From Polymorphobacter_B sp038225475 (GTDB lineage: Bacteria; Pseudomonadota; Alphaproteobacteria; Sphingomonadales; Sphingomonadaceae): 64,000 bases of DNA. The number at the start of each line of letters is the position of its first letter. Position 1 is the stretch's first letter. The notes under the pieces were generated by a model. It did no database searches. It had not been told where the DNA came from and was given only the letters and a program-made list of their open reading frames with translations. Location of the stretch: positions 186,001 through 250,000 of the forward strand of contig JBBRRA010000003.1 in NCBI GenBank assembly GCA_038225475.1, in the 5' to 3' direction. Of the stretch, positions 1 to 8,025 are shown piece by piece. The position numbers and the translations under genes are program-made.

Positions 1-592
1 CGGTTTCGTTCGACGCGATCGGCATCGTCTTGCCGAAGCCGCGCGGCTGGATCCGCGCCCGCGCCACGCCGCGCTGCTCGAGATAGGTCGCCACGGTGAA
101 CGCGCGGTCTTCGGACAGCCGTTGGTTGATCGCGTCCGAGCCGATCGAATCGGTATGGCCGCCGACATCGACATAGGTCGACGGATAGCTGGTCAGCGTC
201 TGCGCAACCTGATCGAGCGTGGCACGAAAGCCCGGGCGCAACGCCGCCGAATTGAAATCGAAGGTCACGCCCGACGGAATCTCGAGCCGGATATTGTCGC
301 CCTGACGCTCGACGCCGATTCCCGTCCCTGCGGTGCGCGCGCGCAGGTCGCGCTCCTGCTTGTCCATATAGCCGCCCGCAGCACCGCCCAACAGCGCGCC
401 GACCACACCGCCGATAACCGCGCCGGTGCCGTTGCCGCCGATGCCGCCACCGATCAGCGCGCCGCCGGCACCCCCGGCGAGAGCGCCGCGACCGGCATTG
501 TTGGTCCGCTGCTGCCCGGTTTCGGGATCGGTCACGCAGGCGGTCAGCAACAGGCTTACCGAGGCAGTCAGCATGATGAGGCTTTTGGTCAT
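1..592 (-). CDS. OmpA-family outer-membrane lipoprotein, C-terminus cut by window edge
   Basis: Reading leftward from ATG at 592, the protein has a lipoprotein signal ending in a LLLTAC lipobox. A Gly/Ala-rich stretch of glycine-zipper type follows (residues about 34-75, ending near YMDKQE), then an OmpA C-terminal domain with the typical STYVDVGGHTDSIGS segment and a later RGFGKTMP motif. Such proteins sit in the outer membrane and bind peptidoglycan non-covalently through the OmpA domain, tethering the envelope. AGGAG lies about 9 nt before the start. The gene is divergent from the CNNM protein gene, with about 140 bp between them that must hold both promoters. Only the last part of the OmpA domain is missing, off the window edge. 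Family assignment is firm; a specific gene name cannot be given. Confidence 0.88.
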   Translation of the reverse strand, partial: MTKSLIMLTASVSLLLTACVTDPETGQQRTNNAGRGALAGGAGGALIGGGIGGNGTGAVIGGVVGALLGGAAGGYMDKQERDLRARTAGTGIGVERQGDNIRLEIPSGVTFDFNSAALRPGFRATLDQVAQTLTSYPSTYVDVGGHTDSIGSDAINQRLSEDRAFTVATYLEQRGVARARIQPRGFGKTMPIASNET

Positions 593-733
593 CGACCCGT
601 GCTCCTGTGATAGTGCGACCAGCGTTAAGTCACGCGAATGCCGAACGCGCGATGAACAAAGGTTGCGCTGCGCGCGTTCCTTATTCATCAAGGCTGTGGT
701 CGGGCACAAGCCGCCGACCTGAGCGTGGAGCAT

Positions 734-2038
734 ATGCACCCCTTTCCGTGGACCGATGCCGTCATCGTGCTGGCATTGATCCTGCTCAATGGCTTTCTCA
801 GCATGTCCGAGCTGGCAATCGTCGCGTCGCGTCGCCCGCGCCTGAAGGGGCTGGCGGCGGCGGGTGTGCGCGGGGCGGCGACGGCGCTGCAACTGAGCGA
901 ATATCCGGCGCGGCTGTTGTCGTCGGCGCAGATCGGTATCACGCTGGTGGCGATCCTGAACGGTGCTTATTCGGGGACCAGCCTTGCCGGGCCGGCTGGC
1001 GAGCGGTTCGGCGTCTGGTTCGGACTGTCGGCGCATACCGCCGAGGACCTCGGCTTCGGCGTCGTCATCGTGCTGACGACCTATGTTTCGGTCATCGTCG
1101 GCGAATTGGTCCCCAAGCAGTTCGCGCTGCGTTCGCCCGAGGCGATCGCGTGCGCTGTGGCGCCGTTCATGCTCGGGTTGACGCGCGTTGCCGCACCGTT
1201 TGCGTGGTTGCTCGACCGGTCGAGCGCGCTGGTGTTCCGCCTGCTCGGTCAGCGCCGCGACGGTAACCACATGGTTACCGAAGAGGAACTGCGCTCGGTC
1301 GTTGCCGATGCCGAGACCGCCGGCGTGATCGAACAAAGCGAACATGCGATGATTTCGGGCGTCATGCGCCTCGCCGATCGCCGGGTGCGGGGCGTGATGA
1401 CGCCGCGCACCGATGTCGACTGGCTCGACGCCGATGCCACCGATGCCGATACTCGGGCGGCGCTGATCGCGACGCCGCACACGCGGCTGCCGGTGGCGGC
1501 GGGGTCGGTCGACGACATCATCGGCGTGCTGCAGGCGCGCGATGTGGTGGCGGCGCTGATCGAGGGCAAGCCGCTCGACCTGCGGGCGCTGGCGCGGCCT
1601 GCCCCGGTGCTGCCCGACATGCTCGACGCCGTCGATGCGCTGGCCGTGCTGCGCGATGCGGCAATCCCGATTGCGCTGGTCCATGACGAATATGGGCATT
1701 TCGAGGGTATCGTCACGCCCGCCGACCTGCTCGCTGCGATCGCGGGCGAATTCCGGTCGGACTTCGACGATGTCAACGACCCGCCCGCCATCGAGCGCGC
1801 CGACGGGTCATGGCTGCTATCGGGATCGCTGCCCGCTGATGAAATGGCGGCACGTTTGGGCGTGACGCTGCCCGACAACCGCGACTATCAGACGGTCGCC
1901 GGCTATATCCTCGCGCAAATCCGCCATCTGCCCGACACCGGCGAGGTGTTCAGCGCCGACGGCTGGCGCTTCGAGATCGTCGACATGGACGGCCGCAAGA
2001 TCGACAAGGTGCTGGTCAGCTGCGAGCCCGTGACCTAG
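734..2038 (+). CDS. CNNM/CorC (HlyC) family membrane protein
   Basis: A 434-residue protein with the three-part architecture of this family. An N-terminal DUF21/CNNM transmembrane domain (residues about 5-190, opening with a hydrophobic helix and the NGFLSMSELAIV motif) is followed by a pair of CBS domains (about 205-330, starting at MTPRTDVDWLD) and a C-terminal CorC_HlyC domain (about 345-430). Family members are linked to Mg2+/Co2+ efflux or homeostasis; the older haemolysin label is not a proven function. The start is uncertain. ATG at 734 matches the usual N-terminus, but the GGAG before it is only 3 nt away; an in-frame GTG at 725 is the alternative. The 3' end overlaps the convergent phosphotransferase gene by 4 bp. 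Confidence 0.9.
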   Translation: MHPFPWTDAVIVLALILLNGFLSMSELAIVASRRPRLKGLAAAGVRGAATALQLSEYPARLLSSAQIGITLVAILNGAYSGTSLAGPAGERFGVWFGLSAHTAEDLGFGVVIVLTTYVSVIVGELVPKQFALRSPEAIACAVAPFMLGLTRVAAPFAWLLDRSSALVFRLLGQRRDGNHMVTEEELRSVVADAETAGVIEQSEHAMISGVMRLADRRVRGVMTPRTDVDWLDADATDADTRAALIATPHTRLPVAAGSVDDIIGVLQARDVVAALIEGKPLDLRALARPAPVLPDMLDAVDALAVLRDAAIPIALVHDEYGHFEGIVTPADLLAAIAGEFRSDFDDVNDPPAIERADGSWLLSGSLPADEMAARLGVTLPDNRDYQTVAGYILAQIRHLPDTGEVFSADGWRFEIVDMDGRKIDKVLVSCEPVT

Positions 2039-3099
2039 CCCGCCGCTTGCGCCTGCGCCCAGGCCAACGCGGCGAGTGGCCCGACCGTCTCCCCCATCGC
2101 CTTGGCGTGCGCGCTTGCCGCCGTACCGCGCACGACCCGCCCGCGGATGCCGTGGACGATCGCGGCCAGCCGGAACATGTTGTACGCAACATAGAAATCC
2201 ATGTTGGCGATGCCGTCGCGGCCCGTGCGGCGACAATAGGCGGCGGTGTATTCGGCCTCGGTCGGGATGCCGAGCGCCGCGAGATCGAGCCCGAGCAGCC
2301 CGGCCGACGTCGTCGTCGGCATCCGGTACATCATCAGATGATAGCTGAAATCCGCCAGCGGGTGCCCCAGCGTCGAAAGCTCCCAGTCGAGCACCGCGAG
2401 CACGCGCGGTTCGGTGGGGTGAAAGATCATGTTATCGCAGCGGTAATCCCCATGCACGACGCTGATTTCCTCGCCCGGGGGAATGTTGGCGGGCAGCCAT
2501 TCGACCAGCTTGTCCATATCGGGAAAGCGACCGGCGTCGGTGTCGTCGAGATATTGCTGCGACCAGCGCGTGATCTGGCGGGCGAAATAATTGCCCGGCT
2601 TGCCGAAATCGCCGAGCCCGATCGCTGCCGGGTCGAGGCTGTGGAGCTGTGCGATCGTCGCGTTCATCGCATCGAAATAGGCCGCCCGATCGGGCTTCGG
2701 CACGTCGGGAAACGTCGTGTCCCAGATCACCCGGCCATCGACACAGTCCATGACATAGAACCACGTGCCGATGACGCTGTCGTCGGTGCACAGCCCAAAG
2801 GTGCGCGGGGCCGGAAACCCCGCCGCATGCAGCGCGGTGATGACCCGGTATTCGCGGTCGACGGCGTGCGCCGACTTGAGCAGCACGCCCGGCGGCTTGC
2901 GGCGCAGCACGTAATTCTGGCGCGGCGTGGTCAGCTTGTAGGTCGGGTTCGATTGACCGCCGTTGAATTGCCGCACGCTGAGCGGCCCGGCGAAATCGGC
3001 GACGTTCGCCGCCATCCACGCCGCCAGCCGAGCCTCGTCGAAGCCAAGACCGGCGCGAACCTCGCCGGTGCCTGAAAACTGTTCCTGACGGCTGGTCAT
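2035..3099 (-). CDS. Phosphotransferase family protein (APH / ACAD10-like kinase fold)
   Basis: A 354-residue protein with an aminoglycoside-phosphotransferase (APH) fold. The Brenner-type catalytic loop reads VVHGDYRCDN (HGDxxxxN), followed by the Mg-binding segment LDWELSTLGHP. The N-terminal lobe includes YVLRRKPPGVLLKSAHAVDREY, with the ATP-contacting lysine. Members of this subgroup in proteobacteria resemble the kinase domain of eukaryotic ACAD10/ACAD11 and often sit near acyl-CoA dehydrogenases, so a metabolic 4-hydroxyacyl-type substrate is more likely than an antibiotic; no such dehydrogenase is in this window. Its start overlaps the purD stop by 4 bp (ATGA), so it is probably co-transcribed downstream of purD. 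Substrate unknown. Confidence 0.85.
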   Translation of the reverse strand: MTSRQEQFSGTGEVRAGLGFDEARLAAWMAANVADFAGPLSVRQFNGGQSNPTYKLTTPRQNYVLRRKPPGVLLKSAHAVDREYRVITALHAAGFPAPRTFGLCTDDSVIGTWFYVMDCVDGRVIWDTTFPDVPKPDRAAYFDAMNATIAQLHSLDPAAIGLGDFGKPGNYFARQITRWSQQYLDDTDAGRFPDMDKLVEWLPANIPPGEEISVVHGDYRCDNMIFHPTEPRVLAVLDWELSTLGHPLADFSYHLMMYRMPTTTSAGLLGLDLAALGIPTEAEYTAAYCRRTGRDGIANMDFYVAYNMFRLAAIVHGIRGRVVRGTAASAHAKAMGETVGPLAALAWAQAQAAG

Positions 3100-4346
3100 A
3101 TGTGCTCCCCACCGGCGTTCGCCGCGATATCGGTGCGGAAAAATCCGCCCAGCCAGTCGATGCCGGCGACGCGAGCATAAGCGCGCGCCCGCGCTTCGGA
3201 AACCGTCTTCGCGCGTGCAGCGATCCCGAGCACGCGTCCACCGGCGGCGATGAACTGCCCGCTGCTGTCGCGTGCGGTGCCGGCGTGCAGGATCACGGTC
3301 GCGTCGCCGGGCCCGACATCCAGCCCGCCGATGACGTCACCCGGCAGCAGCGGCCCAGGATAGCCGCGCGTCGCCAGCACCACGACGACCGCGACGTCGT
3401 CGCTCCAGACCGGTCGCACGCTGTCGAGCTTACCGTCACACGCCGCAACCAGCAATTCGACAAGGTCGGATTCGAGCCGCAGCATCAACGCCTGACATTC
3501 GGGGTCGCCGAAGCGGGTGTTATACTCGATCAATTGCGGACCCGTGGGCGTCAGCATCAGGCCGGCATACAGGATGCCGGTGAACGGTGTGCCTGCGGCT
3601 GCCATCGCCGCGATCGTCGGCGCAATGATGCGCTCCATTACTTCGGCCTGCAGCGGCGGCGTGAAAACGGCGGCGGGCGAGTAGGCTCCCATGCCGCCCG
3701 TATTGGGACCGGTATCGCCGTCGAACGCGCGCTTGTGATCCTGCGCCGATGCGAGCGGCAGCGCGGTGGTGCCGTCGCAGATCACGAAAAAGCTCACCTC
3801 AGGCCCGGTCAGGAAGGTTTCGATGACCACCGGGCCCGACAGGGCGTCGAGCGCGGCGGCGGCTTCGGCGTGGGTGTGCGCGATCACGACGCCTTTGCCC
3901 GCCGCCAGTCCGTCTGCCTTGACGACGAGCGGCAGCGCGTGCGCGGCGACATGGCTCCGCGCCGCAGCCGGCGTTTCGAAGCGTGCATAGGCCGCCGTCG
4001 GAATTCCAGCGCGGGCGCACAAATCTTTGGTGAAGCCCTTAGAGCCTTCGAGCTGCGCCGCTGCCGCCGATGGGCCGAACGCGCGGATGCCGCCTGTGCG
4101 CAACGCGTCCGCCAGCCCGTTGACCAGTGGTCCTTCGGGTCCGATCACCACGAGCTCGACCGCATGTGCCCGGACGAATGCGATCACGGCGGCATGGTCG
4201 TCGGCGTCGAGTGCGAAGCACGTCGCCACCGCCGCGATCCCGGCATTGCCCGGTGCGCAATAGAGCGCGCCAGTCCGCGGCGACTGCCGCAATTTCCAGC
4301 ACAGCGCATGTTCGCGCCCGCCGCCGCCGATGACGAGGATGTTCAT
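3096..4346 (-). CDS. purD: Phosphoribosylamine-glycine ligase (GAR synthetase)
   Basis: A 416-residue ATP-grasp ligase that joins 5-phosphoribosylamine and glycine in the second step of de novo purine synthesis. The start at 4346 gives the canonical N-terminus MNILVIGGGGREHALCWKL. A longer reading frame upstream adds residues with no family likeness and runs over the divergent xseA leader, so it was rejected. Recognisable blocks are VIGPEGPLVNGLADALR, GSKGFTKDLCARAGIPTA, LVVKADGLAAGKGV (ATP-grasp) and YNTRFGDPECQALM near residue 290. The APH-fold gene follows with a 4-bp overlap. It is divergent from xseA with 94 bp between the starts. Confidence 0.96.
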   Translation of the reverse strand: MNILVIGGGGREHALCWKLRQSPRTGALYCAPGNAGIAAVATCFALDADDHAAVIAFVRAHAVELVVIGPEGPLVNGLADALRTGGIRAFGPSAAAAQLEGSKGFTKDLCARAGIPTAAYARFETPAAARSHVAAHALPLVVKADGLAAGKGVVIAHTHAEAAAALDALSGPVVIETFLTGPEVSFFVICDGTTALPLASAQDHKRAFDGDTGPNTGGMGAYSPAAVFTPPLQAEVMERIIAPTIAAMAAAGTPFTGILYAGLMLTPTGPQLIEYNTRFGDPECQALMLRLESDLVELLVAACDGKLDSVRPVWSDDVAVVVVLATRGYPGPLLPGDVIGGLDVGPGDATVILHAGTARDSSGQFIAAGGRVLGIAARAKTVSEARARAYARVAGIDWLGGFFRTDIAANAGGEHI

Positions 4347-4440
4347 GGCAACAGCGTGTAGCGGCGCGGGGGCGACGGTAACAGCCCTTGCAACGCAGCC
4401 GCCACGTTGCGCGGCGGGTTGCCCGAACCTACAAAGGCGA

Positions 4441-5862
4441 ATGACCCTCAACACTCCTGAATATTCGGTCGGCGAACTGGCGCTGGCGCTCAAGCGCACG
4501 GTGGAGGACGGCTATGGTCAGGTGCGCGTCCGCGGCGAGATCAGCGGCTATAAGCGCGCCGCCTCGGGGCATGCCTATCTGGCGTTGAAGGACGCGACCG
4601 CCGTGCTCGACGGGGTGATGTGGAAAACCGGCTTTGCCGCGCTGAACTTCCGCCCCGAAGACGGGCTCGAGGTAATTGCGACCGGCAAGCTGACGACCTA
4701 TCCGGGCCGGTCGAAATACCAGATCATCATCGAGCGGATGGAGCCCGCTGGCGCGGGCGCGCTGATGGCGTTGCTCGAGGCGCGGAAGGCGAAACTTGCC
4801 GCCGAGGGGCTGTTCGATCCGGCACGCAAACGCGCGCTGCCGTATATTCCGCGCGTCATCGGGGTGGTGACGTCGCCGACAGGGGCGGTGATCCGCGATA
4901 TTCTGCACCGGCTTGCCGACCGCTTTCCGCGCCATGTCATCGTCTGGCCGGTCGTCGTCCAAGGCGACGCGGCAGCCGGGCAGATTGCGGCGGCGATTGC
5001 GGGGTTCAACGCGCTCGAACGGGGCGGACCGGTCACGCGCCCCGACTTGCTGATCGTCGCGCGCGGCGGCGGTTCGGTCGAGGACCTGTGGGCGTTCAAC
5101 GAGGAAATCGTCGTCCGCGCGGTGGCCGCCAGTACGATCCCGGTGATCACCGCGGTGGGACATGAAACCGACACCACGCTGATCGATTTCGCCGGTGACC
5201 ACCGCGCCCCGACGCCGACGGCCGCCGCCGAGCGCGCGGTGCCGGTGCTCGCCGAGCTGAGCTTTGCGGTCGGCAGCTTGGGGTTGCGGCTCGACCGGGC
5301 GGCGGCGCGGATGGTGAGCGCGCGCGCCGAGCGGACGACCGCACTTGCCAAGCGCCTGCCGAGCCCGCGCACGCTGCTGGGGCTGCGGCAGCAGCGCACC
5401 GACGACCTTGCCGAACGGTTACCGCGCGCGTTGCGCAACGCCGCCGCCGCGTGGCAGGGCCGTTTCGACCGCGCCGGGAGCGCGCTTCACCCCCGGCTGC
5501 TGCGCCGCGCCGAGGCGAAGGCCGCCGAACAACTCCAGGGGCGCAGCCTGGCGCTCGATACCGCGCAGCGCCGCCTGCTGGCGCGCGACCGCCAGACGCT
5601 GACGCAGACTACCGCGCGGCTGCGGCCGTTCATGCTGGCGAACGCGACGACCCGCGCCGGGGCGGCATTGGCCGCGCAAGCGCGATTGCTCGAAACGCTG
5701 TCACCGCTCGGCGTACTGGCGCGCGGCTATGCCGTGGTCCGCACCGCCGACGGCACGCTGGTCAAAACGGCGGCAGCGGCGCGGCGACAAGCGTGGCTGA
5801 CGCTGCAATTCGCAGATGCTAAGGTGACCGTCACAACATCCGCCCAAGGAAGCCTGTTATGA
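4441..5862 (+). CDS. xseA: Exodeoxyribonuclease VII large subunit
   Basis: A 473-residue large subunit of exonuclease VII, which degrades single-stranded DNA to oligonucleotides together with XseB; xseB is not in this window. The start at 4441 (MTLNTPEYSVGELALALK) follows an AAAGGCG ribosome-binding sequence and gives the standard N-terminal OB-fold (about 5-105, with VRGEISGYKRAASGHAYLALKD). The catalytic-domain signatures are GVVTSPTGAVIRDILHR, RGGGSVEDLWAFNEE and TAVGHETDTTLIDFAGDHRAPTPTAAAE. A long Ala/Arg-rich helical region (about 280-420) and the terminal LARGYAVVR block complete the family pattern. The stop overlaps the following DUF2093 gene. Confidence 0.96.
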   Translation: MTLNTPEYSVGELALALKRTVEDGYGQVRVRGEISGYKRAASGHAYLALKDATAVLDGVMWKTGFAALNFRPEDGLEVIATGKLTTYPGRSKYQIIIERMEPAGAGALMALLEARKAKLAAEGLFDPARKRALPYIPRVIGVVTSPTGAVIRDILHRLADRFPRHVIVWPVVVQGDAAAGQIAAAIAGFNALERGGPVTRPDLLIVARGGGSVEDLWAFNEEIVVRAVAASTIPVITAVGHETDTTLIDFAGDHRAPTPTAAAERAVPVLAELSFAVGSLGLRLDRAAARMVSARAERTTALAKRLPSPRTLLGLRQQRTDDLAERLPRALRNAAAAWQGRFDRAGSALHPRLLRRAEAKAAEQLQGRSLALDTAQRRLLARDRQTLTQTTARLRPFMLANATTRAGAALAAQARLLETLSPLGVLARGYAVVRTADGTLVKTAAAARRQAWLTLQFADAKVTVTTSAQGSLL

Positions 5863-6083
5863 TGCTCGAAACCCATGGCGGCGGTCGCCCGGCGCGGCTG
5901 CGGTATCTGTCGGGGTCGTTCCATGTCGCCAGCCCGGGCGACCATGTCGTGTGCGCCGTGACGCAGGCGCGCATCCCGCTCGGCGCGTTGCGCTATTGGT
6001 CACACGAGCTGCAGGAGGCTTATGCCTCGCCCGAAATCGCCGTGGCGCGGTATAACGAGGCGCGCGCGACGGGCCGGCTATAG
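5859..6083 (+). CDS. DUF2093 domain-containing protein
   Basis: A 74-residue basic protein matching the small alphaproteobacterial DUF2093 family: it contains LRYLSGSFHVASPGDHVVCAVT and IPLGALRYWSHELQEAYASPE. No signal peptide or membrane segment is visible, so it is probably cytoplasmic. Function is unknown. Its ATG overlaps the xseA stop by 4 bp and its stop overlaps the GTG of the next gene by 1 bp, so it is translationally embedded between xseA and the M23 peptidase. A second ATG lies one codon further in. Confidence 0.88.
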   Translation: MMLETHGGGRPARLRYLSGSFHVASPGDHVVCAVTQARIPLGALRYWSHELQEAYASPEIAVARYNEARATGRL

Positions 6084-6886
6084 TGCGTTCGGCGCTGGCG
6101 TTTGCGCTCCTGCTGCTGACCGGCGCGGCAAACCCCGACTGGCGCATCGCCGGGCAGCCGGTACAGGGCGGGCTGGTGTTTGGGACAGCCCCCACCGGAA
6201 CGCGCGCGCTCAGCCTTGACGGCGTGCCGGTCCGGTTGGCGGGCGACGGGCGTTTTGTCATCGGCTTCGGCCGCGATGCCACAGCGATCGCCACGCTGAC
6301 CGCCGAACTGCCCGACGGTAGCCGCGTGCTCAAACTGGTGCAGGTGACGCCGCGCAACTGGCAGATCGAATCGATTCCATCGCTCGTCCAGCCGACCAAG
6401 GACGATCCCGACTATGATGCGCGCCGCGCCGTCGAGGTGGCGCGGATCGCCGCCGCGCGCGCCGGCGTCAGCGACGAAACCGGATGGGCGCAAGCCTTTG
6501 GCTGGCCCGCGCACGGCCGCATCAGCGGCGTCTATGGGTCGCAACGCATCCTCGGCGGCGTGCCGAAAAGCCCGCATTTCGGCGTCGATGTCGCCGCCAA
6601 GCCGGGCACCCCAGTGCTCGCGCCCGCCGAAGGCGTCGTACGGTTTGCCGAAGGCCCGCTGACGCTCGAAGGTAATCTGGTGCTGCTCGATCACGGCCAT
6701 GGGCTGGTCTCGGCGTTCCTTCATTTGTCGCGGATCGACGTCAAGGTCGGCCAGCGCGTCAATCGCGGCGACGTGATCGGCGAGGTCGGCAAGACCGGCC
6801 GCGCCACCGGGCCGCACCTGCACTGGGCGATGAACTGGGGCAGCGTCCGCGTCGATCCGCAACTGCTGGTGACGGGGACGCCTTAG
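6083..6886 (+). CDS. M23 (LytM-type) peptidoglycan endopeptidase, exported
   Basis: A 267-residue protein with an N-terminal signal peptide (hydrophobic core LAFALLLLTGAA), a beta-rich middle region, and a C-terminal M23 metallopeptidase domain (about 160-262). Zinc ligands are visible as H165 and D169 (HFGVD) and H247 in GPHLHW, with H214 and H245 as further active-site histidines, so the enzyme looks catalytically intact rather than a degenerate EnvC/NlpD-type activator. It would act on peptide cross-links in the periplasm. Translation starts at GTG 6083, overlapping the DUF2093 stop. The 3' end overlaps the convergent hydroxylase gene by 4 bp. Confidence 0.92.
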   Translation: MRSALAFALLLLTGAANPDWRIAGQPVQGGLVFGTAPTGTRALSLDGVPVRLAGDGRFVIGFGRDATAIATLTAELPDGSRVLKLVQVTPRNWQIESIPSLVQPTKDDPDYDARRAVEVARIAAARAGVSDETGWAQAFGWPAHGRISGVYGSQRILGGVPKSPHFGVDVAAKPGTPVLAPAEGVVRFAEGPLTLEGNLVLLDHGHGLVSAFLHLSRIDVKVGQRVNRGDVIGEVGKTGRATGPHLHWAMNWGSVRVDPQLLVTGTP

Positions 6887-8025
6887 GGCGCGGGATAGTC
6901 ACCGATCGCTTCGAACAATGCGGTCAGCGCCGTTCGTTCGTCTGCATCGAGCTCGGGACGCCAGATTTCGAACAACAGGACGACCCGGGTTTCGTCGCTG
7001 CCGTTCCACGCCTCATGTTCGATGCTGTCGTCGAAGATCATCGGCTCGCCCGCGACCACGGCGCGTGTCTCATTGCCGACGCGCAGGCGGCAGCCATCGG
7101 GCACGATCAGCGGGATATGACAGATCAGTCGTGTGTTGAGCATGCCGGTATGCGCTGGAATATGAGTTCGCGGGCGCAGCACCGAAAACAACGCCATCGG
7201 CGAGCGGCCGGATATTCGTGGCAAGGGGGCAAGCTTCAGCGCGGCGAGCGTTGCGGGCGCATGTTCCCTCGCCGCGATCAAGGGTTCGCCAGCCTGCAGC
7301 AGATGCCAGGCGCTCCAGCTCGGGTCGTCGAGCAGCGCATGGCCGCGGTTGGGGCGCCCCGGCGTGCCTTCGACATACGGGCGCAAGCCGTCGCCCCCGG
7401 CAAGGATATCGTCGAGTTCGCGGCGCATCGCGGGAACCGCTGCCAGCAGCCTGGGAATCCATGCGAACGTGGCTGCCTCATAGAATTGCCGTTGCGGCAG
7501 GCCAGGATAATAAAAGCTTGTTGGCTGCTGAAGATAGACGGACTTGGCGCCGCTAAGAATGTCCAGTGCTTCGATGAAACGTGGCGGCCGGGCGCTGGCG
7601 ATGCCTTGCCGATCGAGCTGCGAAGCCAGATGCGCGTCGAACCGCGCTTGTATCGCCGCCGTTGCCGCAGCGGCGCGGGCAAGCCGAACCGCAAGGTCGG
7701 GCGATCGTTCGGCAGCGGGTGGCGCATTGGTCAGCGCCAGACCGTAAAATGCCGCTGCGCCCCGGTCATCGCCCGCCATGGCCAGCAAGTCCCCCTTCAT
7801 CGTCAGGGCAAAAAGGTTGCGACCATCGGCCCCGAGAACCTGATCGAGCGCGACATGCGCCGCCGGACCATCGTCGAGCGCCGTGCATGCCTGTGCGAGC
7901 AGCAGCCATAGTTGCGGAGTTGCGCGTCCAGCGGCCACGACAGCTTCAAACATCGTCCGGGCGGCCGCAGCATCGCCGCGCTGCCACGCCGCAACGCCCG
8001 CCTGCGCTTGTGCTGCGACCGTCAT
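6883..8025 (-). CDS. TPR / aspartyl-asparaginyl beta-hydroxylase protein, paralogue A
   Basis: A 380-residue protein. Residues about 5-130 form TPR-like helical repeats; residues about 190-370 form an Asp/Asn beta-hydroxylase (PF05118-type) Fe(II)/2-oxoglutarate domain. The catalytic pattern is HTG at H292, H303, FDDSIEH ending at H337, and R347. Spacings of +11, +45 and +55 from H292 are close to human AspH H679/H690/H725/R735 (two iron ligands, two 2-oxoglutarate contacts), so it should be active. The start at 8025 overlaps the stop of the upstream paralogue by 4 bp (ATGA); a longer frame upstream adds unrelated residues. Last gene of a three-gene leftward operon. The target (protein side chain or peptide) is unknown. 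No signal peptide, so cytoplasmic. Confidence 0.87.
   Translation of the reverse strand: MTVAAQAQAGVAAWQRGDAAAARTMFEAVVAAGRATPQLWLLLAQACTALDDGPAAHVALDQVLGADGRNLFALTMKGDLLAMAGDDRGAAAFYGLALTNAPPAAERSPDLAVRLARAAAATAAIQARFDAHLASQLDRQGIASARPPRFIEALDILSGAKSVYLQQPTSFYYPGLPQRQFYEAATFAWIPRLLAAVPAMRRELDDILAGGDGLRPYVEGTPGRPNRGHALLDDPSWSAWHLLQAGEPLIAAREHAPATLAALKLAPLPRISGRSPMALFSVLRPRTHIPAHTGMLNTRLICHIPLIVPDGCRLRVGNETRAVVAGEPMIFDDSIEHEAWNGSDETRVVLLFEIWRPELDADERTALTALFEAIGDYPAP

Noticed and set aside
2035..3099. Aminoglycoside resistance gene
   Set aside because: The APH fold is present, but the protein belongs to the ACAD10/11-like branch next to purD; the sequence gives no evidence for antibiotic substrates.
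4347..4499. 51-residue N-terminal extension of purD
   Set aside because: Runs over the xseA leader on the other strand and has no likeness to GAR synthetases; MNILVIGGGG is the standard start.
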